Source: Candidatus Woesearchaeota archaeon
GTDB lineage: Archaea > Nanobdellota > Nanobdellia > Woesearchaeales > WJKL01
Length of the DNA stretch: 44,530 bases
Direction: 5' to 3'
Assembly: GCA_014729675.1 (NCBI GenBank)
Contig: WJJM01000069.1
Location: 1 to 44,530, forward strand
Shown piece after piece: positions 33,101 to 41,278 of this stretch (position 1 is the stretch's first letter; each line of letters opens with the position of its first letter). A program made the position numbers and the translations under genes. The notes under the pieces were generated by a model, which worked only from the letters and a program-made list of their open reading frames with translations, searched no databases and was not told where the DNA came from.

Positions 33101-35504
33101 AGGGTAAATGTTTTATTCCTTCTGGCATCTCTATGTTTTCTGGGACTTTTAGATCTTTTGCTGAATATGAACCTTTCTGATCCTTAGATACCATATCCAG
33201 ATCTCCTATCTTTGATGGTTCTATTTCAGATACTTTATCTATCTCATTTATGAATCTTTTGAAGTTAGGTATTGACCCAAAATCATAAGCTGAACCTGCT
33301 GGGATAAAGTTATCATCTTTTAATATATTCATCTGTGTATTTCTTGTTTTTCCTTCAGGTAGATTCCTTATAACTCTTCCTGTTATCATGATTGGTTGAT
33401 TTAGTTTCCCTGTTTTGTCTGATGCTTCGCTTAGAGCTGTATCAAGGATGTCTCCTGCATCTAATCCAGTTATTATCCTTCTTGTTTGAGCAGGAGTTAG
33501 GTCTTCGCTTAATCTTCCACCGTCTGTAAATACATCTTTTAAGGTTCTCCATAGTCTTACTGATGTTTCAGGATCAGTTCCGTACTCTTTTACTAATAGT
33601 TCTTTCTGTCCACTTCCAGTAGAACTGCCTTTCTTTTTGGTATATTGATATAACTTAGGTACACCATATCCTAAAAGAGCTAGACTTGCTAGAGCAGTTG
33701 TTCTTGATCTTGCTGTTGCATCTTTTCCAATTAAAGCATCATACATCCCTGTTATAGAATCAGTTATTGGATTTCTTCTGAATCCTGTATAAATTAATTC
33801 AGGTGTTTCCATTCCTGCTTCCCTTATTGCGTTTTTAGGAGTGTCATATAATCCTAATAGAATATCTTTATTGAGGTTATATAGATCAGAATCTTTTATC
33901 ACTTCTGGTACAGTATTGTCTATTTTACTTCCTGTTAATGCTAACAAGTTAGAATCATAGACCCTATCAAACCTTTCTCTCCATTTATTTAGGCTTCTGT
34001 CTGTTTCTTTGAATTCTTTATACTGTTGAGCTGGAGTTAGATCTGTTGATTCAGAAGTTTTATCTGCAAACTTTTTGTGTAGCCATTCATCAGAACTTCC
34101 TCTCATTTCCTCTACTTCAGCTAATTTCTCTTTGTTGTTTTTAAAGTAATTATCAAATCCTAAAAGGTCTGCTCCTTTTCTGAATAGATAAGAATCTTTG
34201 TATTTGTTTCTTAATCCTGATTCTGCTTCTTTTTCCCAGAATGGTTTATCTTTGTTAATCGTGATAGTCGGACTCTCTGGGATATTATAATTCCTATAAG
34301 AATCCATGTTATAGGGTTCACTATTGTTACGATTAACATCCATAATACTTCTTCCATTGTATGGGGTATCTCTAATATCATCTTTATCCCTCCTGTTATT
34401 TAGTGTATAATCCCATAATAGTTCGTTTTCTTTAGCAAAGAATGGATTATTATTTAATCTTTTCGATTCTTTCAACGCTTTCTTATCATAGAAGTTTTCG
34501 AGTCTCCTTTTCATGGACTCGTATTTTGCTATTTGTTTATTGTAATTTGAAATTGCAGAGGTTGTTGCATTATGTCCTTTCTGCTTCGTGATGTCTATTT
34601 TTACAGGATCTCCTGATTCTGTTTTCCAGTCTTTTAGTCCTTCTTTAGAGTTGTATATCTTTCCTGTTGTTCTTCCTGACCTATCTATGTAAACAACATT
34701 ATAGTCTTTTCCTCCCTGTGTAGGAGTCCAGTTTGGATTAGAAGAGTAGTATACAGATGTTCCATCATTTGTCTTCTTTATAGGACTTACTTTTTTTTCA
34801 TACCTATTTTTGTCGTATTCTTTCCTCTCTTTCTCTCCTGTGAGGTAGTTTTCATATCTTTTTGATTCTAAGTCTCCGTCATCATAGCCATATCTCCACC
34901 TTTCTGTTTTCATCCCACTTTTCCATTTCTCTTTATCTGTTAGTTCTACAGTTTCATCTCCTGAATCTTCTCTGAAAGTCATGCTTTTATATCTTTTATA
35001 GGTTCTTTCTGGTGTTCCATCTTTATCATAAGAAATAATATTGGACTCTTTTATAAATGGTCTGTAACGTCTATGATCAGAATTATCATCTGCATCTTCA
35101 GTATATATTTCTCTTTTTATGTATGCTATTGGTCTCTCTTGATTATCAAACTTCACTTCAAGAGGGATATAATTATCTTCATTTCTTCTTCCTCTATCTT
35201 TCCAGCTTGTGTATTTATTTGATTTGTAGATCCTTTTTATAGTTCCGTCTTCTCTTTTCTCTATCTTTATATCAGGATCTTTCTTTAGTTCTTCTATCTC
35301 TTTTTGTGAAACTCCTGTTATCTTTTTCTCTTGTGAAGAGATTCTTCCTCTTGTCTCTTCCTGTTTTTTAGCAAGGACTGCTTTTTGCTCTTCTGCTTGT
35401 TTTTTCTTTGCTCTAAGTTGTAGTAGTTTGTGTTTTGCTTTCCTCTTGTTTGCAGAATACTTTAAGTTCTTTGCAGTTAGTTTGATCTGTTGTGAGATAT
35501 TCAC
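30108..35504 (-). CDS. giant 1798-residue element protein of unknown function
   Basis: Basic, hydrophilic and very large. Residues 1-70 form a coiled coil; about 75-290 contain five YD/RHS-like short beta repeats with the pattern D-x-x-G...x-I-Y (for example REDGTIKRIY and DRSGRTTGKIY); one hydrophobic segment at 602-620 (TALASLALLGYG); the middle is charged helix; about 1600-1660 is a proline/threonine/tyrosine repeat (TPYTPNTPYVPNTPYTPYTP); the C-terminus is basic. No enzyme motif was seen. It is the last gene of the minus-strand array. Possible roles: virion interior or ejected protein, or a polyvalent protein. No family recognised. Confidence 0.7.
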   Translation of the reverse strand: MNISQQIKLTAKNLKYSANKRKAKHKLLQLRAKKKQAEEQKAVLAKKQEETRGRISSQEKKITGVSQKEIEELKKDPDIKIEKREDGTIKRIYKSNKYTSWKDRGRRNEDNYIPLEVKFDNQERPIAYIKREIYTEDADDNSDHRRYRPFIKESNIISYDKDGTPERTYKRYKSMTFREDSGDETVELTDKEKWKSGMKTERWRYGYDDGDLESKRYENYLTGEKERKEYDKNRYEKKVSPIKKTNDGTSVYYSSNPNWTPTQGGKDYNVVYIDRSGRTTGKIYNSKEGLKDWKTESGDPVKIDITKQKGHNATTSAISNYNKQIAKYESMKRRLENFYDKKALKESKRLNNNPFFAKENELLWDYTLNNRRDKDDIRDTPYNGRSIMDVNRNNSEPYNMDSYRNYNIPESPTITINKDKPFWEKEAESGLRNKYKDSYLFRKGADLLGFDNYFKNNKEKLAEVEEMRGSSDEWLHKKFADKTSESTDLTPAQQYKEFKETDRSLNKWRERFDRVYDSNLLALTGSKIDNTVPEVIKDSDLYNLNKDILLGLYDTPKNAIREAGMETPELIYTGFRRNPITDSITGMYDALIGKDATARSRTTALASLALLGYGVPKLYQYTKKKGSSTGSGQKELLVKEYGTDPETSVRLWRTLKDVFTDGGRLSEDLTPAQTRRIITGLDAGDILDTALSEASDKTGKLNQPIMITGRVIRNLPEGKTRNTQMNILKDDNFIPAGSAYDFGSIPNFKRFINEIDKVSEIEPSKIGDLDMVSKDQKGSYSAKDLKVPENIEMPEGIKHLPYIESIGKNKQEGIIPQAHRDYYNKINKKNQEFIDIRSAKTLNEFRSKIMQRAKQIKDNLRRSPIDFENIKGITPEQIALSKSLSESFPLSIGKGSIMEEAMLQRYIKNQDQIKKSKGQARFEKGKKNRYKLDSDELIIKLMGEDIPFKEAMDKAYGDSNIFKMSENEFDALTKKMRNLEPQKRVKEIKLNYPTIRKYKVDDFKRVPKGFEDVSYSKDLPFKEPDSIKRSREWKEKYGKEEDMPTKDIDVETGQVRKLNKKQALRFKETLDKLTGKPQKAKIDDISLKTGYIPIEGEPPMSLSADVLDPSMIGKETTNVKKGRGLFFEGHLIDETGKITPENIAFDVPTTEDHSFRLIRAMRQGDEWMADVAQKKKFRGITAKEKIKSMIERQPLIKMGNQVFPIQSLKNMWKDSIEGATKESPKKLKRLKRISKFIDQGFYKQNKGKYRYLDNDQIKMLTSAENLIEKGIVPELSKTTDHKGNIIKRELNVPSLDENNIMMNKKKIAEILKKDKFIGGEKYIYSNRARREMPTFETQMRKKIIGSELSGLPYLQDKHAQRSSAQFAGLNSLLRKHSKPVKIQKLNKMGNWEKVPYKENLPFENPSLPAEMIKKNKKAFDKAKEANTLKLMQEGRLYDPYFDTVGEIPLKLKLLNERFNPFKKIDKNMYTVRKGQEMSLFKESYSPTKTELKNKFKKEMLRREEKAPTKESLEVLNKELNKIDSNKITPKQAKEIAGKAYESALKEYSKQNTAKIKRIIESPGYQRKLRYQEKYKPYIKKSLLGLYGSGLYNNYKPKGSYSTYPITDSPYTENYPIQEYPPTYDGYPQLTPYTPNTPYVPNTPYTPYTPKTPPMTTTTPGTPDVPVGSSGTIPKNMVIPKTGKKVIAYKPIWKTKSGKEIFGKDYQTVLDAINEALIETDRSPLTDFRIKKVLTDGTLLKGRKAKNLHKFYKKGSVYKEKKRYQKDMPSEKRRRKVISTNNQNKGNSQLVWDVIYNRL
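30541..30620 (-). repeat. tandem repeat coding the Pro-Thr-Tyr stretch of the giant protein
   Basis: Degenerate units of about 18 bases with GGTGT(A/G)T(A/T) cores repeat within the coding sequence and encode alternating TPYTPN/TPYTPK blocks. Such repeats change copy number easily and give a flexible extended linker. Confidence 0.55.
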
Positions 35505-35633
35505 TTGTTCTCACCTCTAATAAGATTAGAATTCAGTTTCTTTTCTTCTATTATTCTGTTCATTTTGTTTCTTTTGAAAATAAAATAAGAAAAAATATCA
35601 GGAGATAGATCTTCTATTCCTGAGTGTGTTGTT

Positions 35634-35981
35634 TTACCAAGTTACGAACTCAGTAACTATCTGTGCTATTGCGATTATACCAACAACAGCAAGTACACCT
35701 GAACCAGAAACCGCAGTTATCTGATTGTTATATGTATTTGCTATGTCAGATACTCCTGACCAAGTTGTGGCGTTGCACATCCCAGATGTGATTGGTGTGT
35801 TACTTGATGTTATTGTCCATCCGATTAAACTTAATCCCGTATAAAACGGAGATGATGTACAATTCATCACAGTACCGAATGTACTGAGGATAGTTCCACC
35901 TACGTAAAGTGCTAAGATAGTGTAAACTAGCTTTTTAACAACACGATTTATGTTAAATCTTTTGTTGAATCTTACCGCCAT
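35634..35981 (-). CDS. capsid-like two-TM protein, long paralogue (115 aa)
   Basis: Residues 1-15 are basic (AVRFNKRFNINRVVKK), then hydrophobic segment 1 (about 17-35, LVYTILALYVGGTILSTFG), a Gly/Ser/Thr-rich extracellular loop, and hydrophobic segment 2 (about 93-112, GVLAVVGIIAIAQIVTEFV). This matches the two-helix hairpin layout of spindle-shaped virus major capsid proteins (fusellovirus VP1/VP3 type). It differs from the next gene mainly by about 26 extra residues with two cysteines in the loop (NTPITSGMCNATTWSGVSDI). Shine-Dalgarno GGTGAGGT lies just before the start. The capsid role is inferred from layout. Confidence 0.65.
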   Translation of the reverse strand: MAVRFNKRFNINRVVKKLVYTILALYVGGTILSTFGTVMNCTSSPFYTGLSLIGWTITSSNTPITSGMCNATTWSGVSDIANTYNNQITAVSGSGVLAVVGIIAIAQIVTEFVTW

Positions 35982-35992
35982 TTTACATTACC

Positions 35993-36262
35993 TCACCAAG
36001 TCACGAATTCGGTCACTATCTGTGCTATTGCGATTATACCAACAACAGCAAGTACACCTGAACCAGACGTAGCAGTGATTTGATTACCAGTAACAGTCCA
36101 TCCTATCAAGCTCAAGCCTGTATAGAAAGGGGACGAAGTTCCGTTCATCACATTACCGAATGTGTTCAAGATAGTTCCACCTACGTACAATGCCAAGATT
36201 GTGTAGACAAGTTTCTTAACAACACGGTTTATGTTAAACCCTTTGTTAAATTTTATAGCCAT
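35993..36262 (-). CDS. capsid-like two-TM protein, short paralogue (89 aa)
   Basis: The first gene after the capsid promoter. Nearly identical to the 115-residue paralogue in residues 1-57 and in the C-terminal 30, but without the cysteine-containing loop insert. A strong GAGGAGGTC ribosome-binding site is 7 bases upstream of ATG 36262, and a leader with two competing hairpins precedes it. High expression is implied, as expected for a major capsid protein. Family by layout: small proteins with two hydrophobic helices in spindle-shaped archaeal viruses. Confidence 0.65.
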   Translation of the reverse strand: MAIKFNKGFNINRVVKKLVYTILALYVGGTILNTFGNVMNGTSSPFYTGLSLIGWTVTGNQITATSGSGVLAVVGIIAIAQIVTEFVTW

Positions 36263-36290
36263 ATTTCTGACCTCCTCTTTTTTTATGGGG

Positions 36291-36330
36291 GTCTGTTAGA
36301 ATAAGCTGAACAGACCGAATCACCGGTCTG
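36291..36330 (-). promoter_or_regulatory. mutually exclusive hairpins in the capsid leader
   Basis: Stem 1: GTCTGTT (36291-36297) with AACAGAC (36309-36315). Stem 2: CAGACC (36311-36316) with GGTCTG (36325-36330). They share 36311-36315, so only one can form. They lie in the predicted 5' leader between the promoter (36357-36381) and the capsid start codon. They could stabilise the mRNA or switch its translation. Confidence 0.5.
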
Positions 36331-36356
36331 CCCGATATAAAGAGTAAAACTAAACT

Positions 36357-36381
36357 CCTTTATAAGTCTGCCTGATATGGA
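36357..36381 (-). promoter_or_regulatory. element promoter block upstream of the capsid genes
   Basis: Plus-strand text CCTTTATAAGTCTGCCTGATATGG; read on the minus strand it is CATATCAGGCAGAC followed by TTATAAAGG, that is a conserved upstream block plus a TATA box. The same block, with three changes over 22 bases, is at 41281-41302. A partial copy (TCTGCCCGATATAAAG) is at about 36327-36342. Confidence 0.55.
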
Positions 36382-36383
36382 CG

Positions 36384-36608
36384 CTATTTATTTGATAAAA
36401 GCCCTTCAAGGGTCATTCCTAGTCCTAAAAATATGATTATTATTCCTACCCATACTGCATCTGTTTCTACGTAAGCCATACCTAATCCAAGTAAAAAGTA
36501 TAATAGTCCTGCAAATAACTTGCCTATTTTCCCTGATTTGTATGTAGCTAGGAATATTATGATTCCTGCAACACCGATTAATATGTTAACGTCTGTTCCT
36601 CCAGCCAT
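36384..36608 (-). CDS. small membrane protein (74 aa)
   Basis: Two to three hydrophobic segments (about 7-24, 31-45 and 50-68) with a short lysine/glycine loop (YKSGKIGK) between them. Its start codon is 1 base downstream of the stop of the 244-residue protein gene. Likely a virion or virus-encoded membrane protein. Not recognised. Confidence 0.6.
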   Translation of the reverse strand: MAGGTDVNILIGVAGIIIFLATYKSGKIGKLFAGLLYFLLGLGMAYVETDAVWVGIIIIFLGLGMTLEGLLSNK

Positions 36609-36609
36609 T

Positions 36610-37344
36610 TTACCAAAAATCCCTCTTTTTTACTTTTGTTTTGTTTTTTTCGTCTTCCAGCAACTTGTTTCTTATTCTTCTCTTTCTAACAGGAGTTATA
36701 GGTATTCCTCTCTTTCTCATTTTCTCTAATGTGTTCAAAAACTTCTCCTCAAAGCCGAATCCACTTATTATTTTCTGTTTTCTCTTCTTTTCTCCTATAT
36801 ATGGGCTTATTTCTTCCATTTTCTTGTTCTTCTCCCCTTTTGCTATCTTCATCTTGTCATCTATTGAAGACTTGTTTTTATTTGTTGAGAACCATTCCAT
36901 CAGTTCTCCTTTTCCTAGTCCGTGTTTTTTCTGGAATAATTTAGCTTTCTTGTGTTTAGATATAGCTTGTCTTTCCATATCCATTCTTTTCAGCTCTTTT
37001 TTGTTTATCGAGAACCCTTTATTCCTATTGTATTTTACAGGTCTTACTATCTCTCCTGTTTTAGAGGATAATCCTGTTATGAAGTTCTGTAAGCTTCTTA
37101 TGCTTGAAGCTTCTATTACAAATGCGAATATTGAAATTAGGTATATTGAAAAGTTGATGTGTATTCCGCTTATTAGCCATCCTAAACATAAAGGGAAAGC
37201 TAATATTTTCCAGTCATCTGTCCTTCTTGTGATAGTAGCCATACTTAAAAATATGAACATTAGTTGCACTATGTAACCGCTTCCGAAGAAGAAGGTATTG
37301 TTGAATACGTTGTCCAATAATGTAATTGCCAGTTCTATTCCCAT
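36610..37344 (-). CDS. membrane protein with long basic cytoplasmic tail (244 aa)
   Basis: The first 90 residues hold about four hydrophobic segments; the remaining 150 are strongly basic and helical (KKKHGLGKGELMEWF, VRKRRIRNKLLEDEK). Such a tail could contact nucleic acid inside a virion. It follows the 133-residue membrane protein gene by one base. No family recognised. Confidence 0.6.
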   Translation of the reverse strand: MGIELAITLLDNVFNNTFFFGSGYIVQLMFIFLSMATITRRTDDWKILAFPLCLGWLISGIHINFSIYLISIFAFVIEASSIRSLQNFITGLSSKTGEIVRPVKYNRNKGFSINKKELKRMDMERQAISKHKKAKLFQKKHGLGKGELMEWFSTNKNKSSIDDKMKIAKGEKNKKMEEISPYIGEKKRKQKIISGFGFEEKFLNTLEKMRKRGIPITPVRKRRIRNKLLEDEKNKTKVKKRDFW

Positions 37345-37345
37345 T

Positions 37346-37747
37346 TTATGTACCTTTCCTGTTCTTTAATACCAATACCAATTCAAGACCTAATAGTAAA
37401 GCGAACATGCTTCTTATTAGGTTCATTATAGAGGTTATTATCTTTTCAAATGTTCCATCTTCATTCCTTGAAGGTATTTTCCTCATTCCGTCTACAAACA
37501 GAGACCATAAGGTCATCTGTCCTCCTTTCTCATCTCCGAATGAATCTGCGTTTAGTTGGTCTTCGCTGTCAGATGGAGTATCTCCAAAGTCATCTCTAAA
37601 GAACTTTGAATGTGCTCCCATCTGGTCTAGTTCATTTGAAACATCCTGATGGGAATATGCTGTATTGTTGTACATAGCTGTTCCTGAAAATAATAAGATG
37701 TTGATCATTACAGTTATTATCAGTATTCTTTGTGTTGTTAATCCCAT
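37346..37747 (-). CDS. membrane protein with N-terminal signal and C-terminal helix (133 aa)
   Basis: Hydrophobic residues 8-24 (ILIITVMINILLFSGTAM) could be a signal or anchor; an acidic exposed domain (about 30-100, DDFGDTPSDSEDQLNADSFGD) follows; a second hydrophobic segment lies at about 108-127. Tightly packed between its neighbours. Probably a membrane-embedded surface protein of the element. Confidence 0.6.
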   Translation of the reverse strand: MGLTTQRILIITVMINILLFSGTAMYNNTAYSHQDVSNELDQMGAHSKFFRDDFGDTPSDSEDQLNADSFGDEKGGQMTLWSLFVDGMRKIPSRNEDGTFEKIITSIMNLIRSMFALLLGLELVLVLKNRKGT

Positions 37748-37748
37748 C

Positions 37749-40448
37749 TTATTCCGAGTACACCTTTTTTATGTAGTTTAATGCATAGTATGATCCGACT
37801 ACCATTGTTAGCCAATATCCGCTTCCTACGATTATAGGCATCATTCCAGCTCCTACGAAGAATACGGTTGTCCCTACTCCTCCTGATCTTGTTCCTGTTT
37901 CTTCTTCCTGTGCTCCGAACAAGATGCCTGTTATTCCTGCTAAGAGGATTATCACTACCCATCCTATGAACCATTTTGTTTTTTCATCTATAAAATCAGG
38001 TTCAGATGTTATTGTTTTGTTTATAAATTGATATTCTATAGTAAAGTTTCTGTATGTTTCACCGTCTAGTATAAGTTCAAAGGTAATATCTTCTGTACCT
38101 GTCTGTGAAAAGTCTCTTTCTGGTATCAGTTCAAAGTAACCTATATCTTCTGAATCTAAAGATATAGTCTGGTTTCCTAATCCTATCCCTTTTCTATAAG
38201 ATGTAGTATATGATACTGAACTTCTTCCGAGTGCGAGTATTCCTCCATATATTGTATTTGTTCTATCATCAAATCTTCTGGGTACTTGAAGATATATTCC
38301 TCTATCTGTTGAGATCAGGGATCTTTCTAATGTTATTATATAAGGGAATATGTCTGAGGTGTTTGTTAAGTCAGCATTTTTTGTTAAGTTTCTTTCATAG
38401 ATGTAGCCGTCTTTTATTACTTCTAATAATATATCTGTTTTTGAGTCCATGTAGAATCTTAACATTCCCTGTGCATCTGTTAGTCTTTGACCTGCAAATA
38501 AGTATTCTTTTGTACTAAATATCTTTGGTTCTGAAAAGCTTAATCTTACTAGTGCATTTTCTAATGGTCTGTTACTTGTGTCCATTACTTTAATCCACAA
38601 CTCTTTTGAAGGATTATCTATTATTGAGAGTGTCTTATTTATTTGGGTAGTCCAGTCATTTAGATATTCAAAGTATTGATAATAAAACTGATTTGACATA
38701 TTACATGTTCCATTTCCTATATATACGCTTATCTTCTCTTGAGTAAGATTCTTCTGATTTGAAGCAAATGTAGAATTACAAAATGAATAAGTACTTTCAC
38801 TTCCGTCTGAAATATATCCACTTCTATTTACTGGACTTCCATCTGAATCATAAAAAGTTAATATAAGTTCTTTAGGATCTAATTCAAGACTTATTGTTTC
38901 ATTCATTTCTGAAATATTTAAATTAAATGTTTCATCTAAATTTAAATTAGAAAGATCTTTTACAACTGTGTTTATAAGGATGCTTTCTCCTCCGTTATCT
39001 ATGATATCACTTAATTGGATTGTGATAGGGACACTTGAATATGAACTATTTATTGTGGTCATATTTACTTTTATGTTATCTAGAGTTGAACCGGTATAAT
39101 CTGTTACAGATATTGTTATTATATGATCTATAGTATCATCAGCTATATATGCACTTGAACTATTTACTCCTGAGTGAGTTGTATTTACCCTACAATAAAA
39201 TTCCAAAGCATCCATATAGTCAGTATTATTTATTTCATATTGATTTGAACTTTGTTCTGTCATTCTTGAATCGTTTAAGTTATAAATATAGTAACTTATA
39301 GATTCAGCATAAGGTGTTGGATTTGTATAAGTACAGTTTAATGTTATATTATTTCCAACCATAGCAGATGAATAAGTTCCTCCAAAATAAGATATATCTA
39401 TCGGTTCGTGTATATGTATTGTCTTTTCTGTTGTTGAACTATTATCTCCTTTATCATTCGTACAATTTATAGTGTATACCCATTCTCCATTAGCTAAAAT
39501 ATTTCCAAAAGAAACAGCTTGTTCTAATCCTGAAGAGAGTCCGTTTTGTGTTCCTTCAACAGATCCATTTATATATAAAGTACAAGAAGTTGTATTTGAT
39601 GAGTTGTATGTTGTATTAAATGTAATAGTAGTAGTGTTTATTATATCCCCATCATTAGGATAAGAATTATCTGATACATTTAATGTAATGCCTGAACTAG
39701 ATCCACAAGGATTATAACCACTTCCTGAATTATAGAGATTCGAAATTTCTAGAGAAGTTAAACTCCGATTATATATTGCAAACTCATCCATTTTAAAATC
39801 ACCTAATTGATCGTTTCTTGCACCTATTTGATATGTAGTATCTGTTGTTATTAAACTAGCCCATCCTCCAGTTTTCCCAGCTTCTGTTGTTTGTTTTGTT
39901 CCATTTAAATATATATCATAAGTTCCACTTGTTCCAGCACTTGCATTATAATTAAATACTAAATGATACCATGTTCCTACACTCATAGTTACATCTGCTC
40001 CAGTCATATCATTACCACTTGATTGTATAAATATAGGACTATCAGTTCCACCATCCCACCCTTTAGAGCATTGTCCTATGAATATATCATAATCTCCTGA
40101 TTGTCCAAAAATTTGTTCCCAATTTGTACATCCAACTGATACTGCTTGGTCTGGATTGTACCAAAAAGAAAAAGCGTATAAATCTTCTGTTAATGGTTCG
40201 CTTATCTGGTCATTAGTTCCATCAAAATCTACTCCATCTGCTATAATACCATTACCTATTTGTGTTGGTTCATTATTTGCTGATTTTGTTCCATTATGTA
40301 ATGGAGTTCCACTTAAATCTTCTATATCTACTCCATTAACAGTATCATTATCAAAAGAATAATAAACTACAGCATCATCCAAAGTAGCAAAAACAAAATT
40401 ACATAATAGAATTATTCCAATTATCCATATCCATGTTTTGTTTACCAT
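37749..40448 (-). CDS. LamG-domain surface adhesin with C-terminal membrane anchor (899 aa)
   Basis: Signal peptide at 1-21 (cleaved near FVFA). LamG/concanavalin-like domain at about 25-240 (VVYYSFDND, GVDFDGTNDQI, WYHLVFNYN, MDEFAIYNRSL), then several Ig-like beta domains (about 250-470), a carboxypeptidase-regulatory-like domain (about 615-690, KVMDTSNRPLENALVRL), and two closing membrane helices (about 825-890). Many N-x-S/T sequons suggest glycosylation. It resembles large tail/adhesin proteins of spindle-shaped viruses, some of which carry concanavalin-like domains. Likely recognises host surface glycans; that role is inferred. Confidence 0.75.
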   Translation of the reverse strand: MVNKTWIWIIGIILLCNFVFATLDDAVVYYSFDNDTVNGVDIEDLSGTPLHNGTKSANNEPTQIGNGIIADGVDFDGTNDQISEPLTEDLYAFSFWYNPDQAVSVGCTNWEQIFGQSGDYDIFIGQCSKGWDGGTDSPIFIQSSGNDMTGADVTMSVGTWYHLVFNYNASAGTSGTYDIYLNGTKQTTEAGKTGGWASLITTDTTYQIGARNDQLGDFKMDEFAIYNRSLTSLEISNLYNSGSGYNPCGSSSGITLNVSDNSYPNDGDIINTTTITFNTTYNSSNTTSCTLYINGSVEGTQNGLSSGLEQAVSFGNILANGEWVYTINCTNDKGDNSSTTEKTIHIHEPIDISYFGGTYSSAMVGNNITLNCTYTNPTPYAESISYYIYNLNDSRMTEQSSNQYEINNTDYMDALEFYCRVNTTHSGVNSSSAYIADDTIDHIITISVTDYTGSTLDNIKVNMTTINSSYSSVPITIQLSDIIDNGGESILINTVVKDLSNLNLDETFNLNISEMNETISLELDPKELILTFYDSDGSPVNRSGYISDGSESTYSFCNSTFASNQKNLTQEKISVYIGNGTCNMSNQFYYQYFEYLNDWTTQINKTLSIIDNPSKELWIKVMDTSNRPLENALVRLSFSEPKIFSTKEYLFAGQRLTDAQGMLRFYMDSKTDILLEVIKDGYIYERNLTKNADLTNTSDIFPYIITLERSLISTDRGIYLQVPRRFDDRTNTIYGGILALGRSSVSYTTSYRKGIGLGNQTISLDSEDIGYFELIPERDFSQTGTEDITFELILDGETYRNFTIEYQFINKTITSEPDFIDEKTKWFIGWVVIILLAGITGILFGAQEEETGTRSGGVGTTVFFVGAGMMPIIVGSGYWLTMVVGSYYALNYIKKVYSE

Positions 40449-40657
40449 ATTCTTAATTTTTTGTTGAAATACAGCAAGTAGCTGTATGAGGGTAGTTTGT
40501 CACTAAGTAATCCTCTGTCTTTTACAGGAAGGATGAAATATTTGCACTTCCTCTCCTTTTTGAACGTTTTTGCTATCTTATGTGTTTGTTCTCTTGAACC
40601 ATATTTATCAAATAAATAATAGTCCTTTCCACTTATCTGTATTATTTTTTCTGCCAT
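40442..40657 (-). CDS. small hypothetical protein before the adhesin gene (71 aa)
   Basis: A basic soluble protein (AEKIIQISGKDYYLFDKYGS) with no membrane segment; its stop overlaps the adhesin start by seven bases. The fold looks beta plus one helix. Unknown. Confidence 0.55.
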   Translation of the reverse strand: MAEKIIQISGKDYYLFDKYGSREQTHKIAKTFKKERKCKYFILPVKDRGLLSDKLPSYSYLLYFNKKLRIW

Positions 40658-40700
40658 CTTTATTCCTCTGAATAACTATAGATAATCTCTTATCTACGGT

Positions 40701-41225
40701 TCAATCTTTTCCTTTGAATCCAAGCATTACTTGCCTGAATGGAAGGAATACTAGGTACATGATGTAACATGCTAAAACTCCTAGCCATCCTAGTATATGT
40801 GTAGTTGAATTTGCATCTGCATTTGATACTGTACTTGTACCACCGCTTACAGTGGATATTTGAAATGTCATATCTGTAAGACCTGCTAGTAATCCGTTTA
40901 CTATCAGGAATATGATGATACATGCTATTGTTCCTAAGAACCAATACAATAGTCCTTTGAATATAGGGAATATGTTTGTTTTTACTTCTGGATTTGATGA
41001 AGATAATACAGCATAAAGAGGATATATGACTGTAGAGCAGATATACATAGCGAAGAAAGAGATCCAAACCATAGCACCAAGATAGGAGTTTGCTCCTGTT
41101 TCAGCTCTTTCTATGTTGATAACTGCATCTATCAAAGCTGAAAAGATTCTCCAACCTAAGTAGAATAGAATGTTCCCAAAGATGAACATTCCTACACCTT
41201 TACCTATTTCATCTATATTACTCAT
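40701..41225 (-). CDS. multi-pass membrane protein (174 aa)
   Basis: Start placed at ATG 41225, which has AGGTGG seven bases upstream; an in-frame TTG further on would add five residues. About four hydrophobic segments (roughly 13-33, 48-73, 90-112, 146-168) with a Thr/Ser-rich loop (ISTVSGGTSTVSNADANST) facing out. The conserved promoter block at 41281-41302 lies 56 bases upstream, so it heads the transcript that includes the adhesin and other membrane genes. Not recognised. Confidence 0.62.
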   Translation of the reverse strand: MSNIDEIGKGVGMFIFGNILFYLGWRIFSALIDAVINIERAETGANSYLGAMVWISFFAMYICSTVIYPLYAVLSSSNPEVKTNIFPIFKGLLYWFLGTIACIIIFLIVNGLLAGLTDMTFQISTVSGGTSTVSNADANSTTHILGWLGVLACYIMYLVFLPFRQVMLGFKGKD

Positions 41226-41278
41226 AAGTGCCACCTGCAAAGAAAAAGATATGTTTACAGGTAGAACTAATTAGAATT

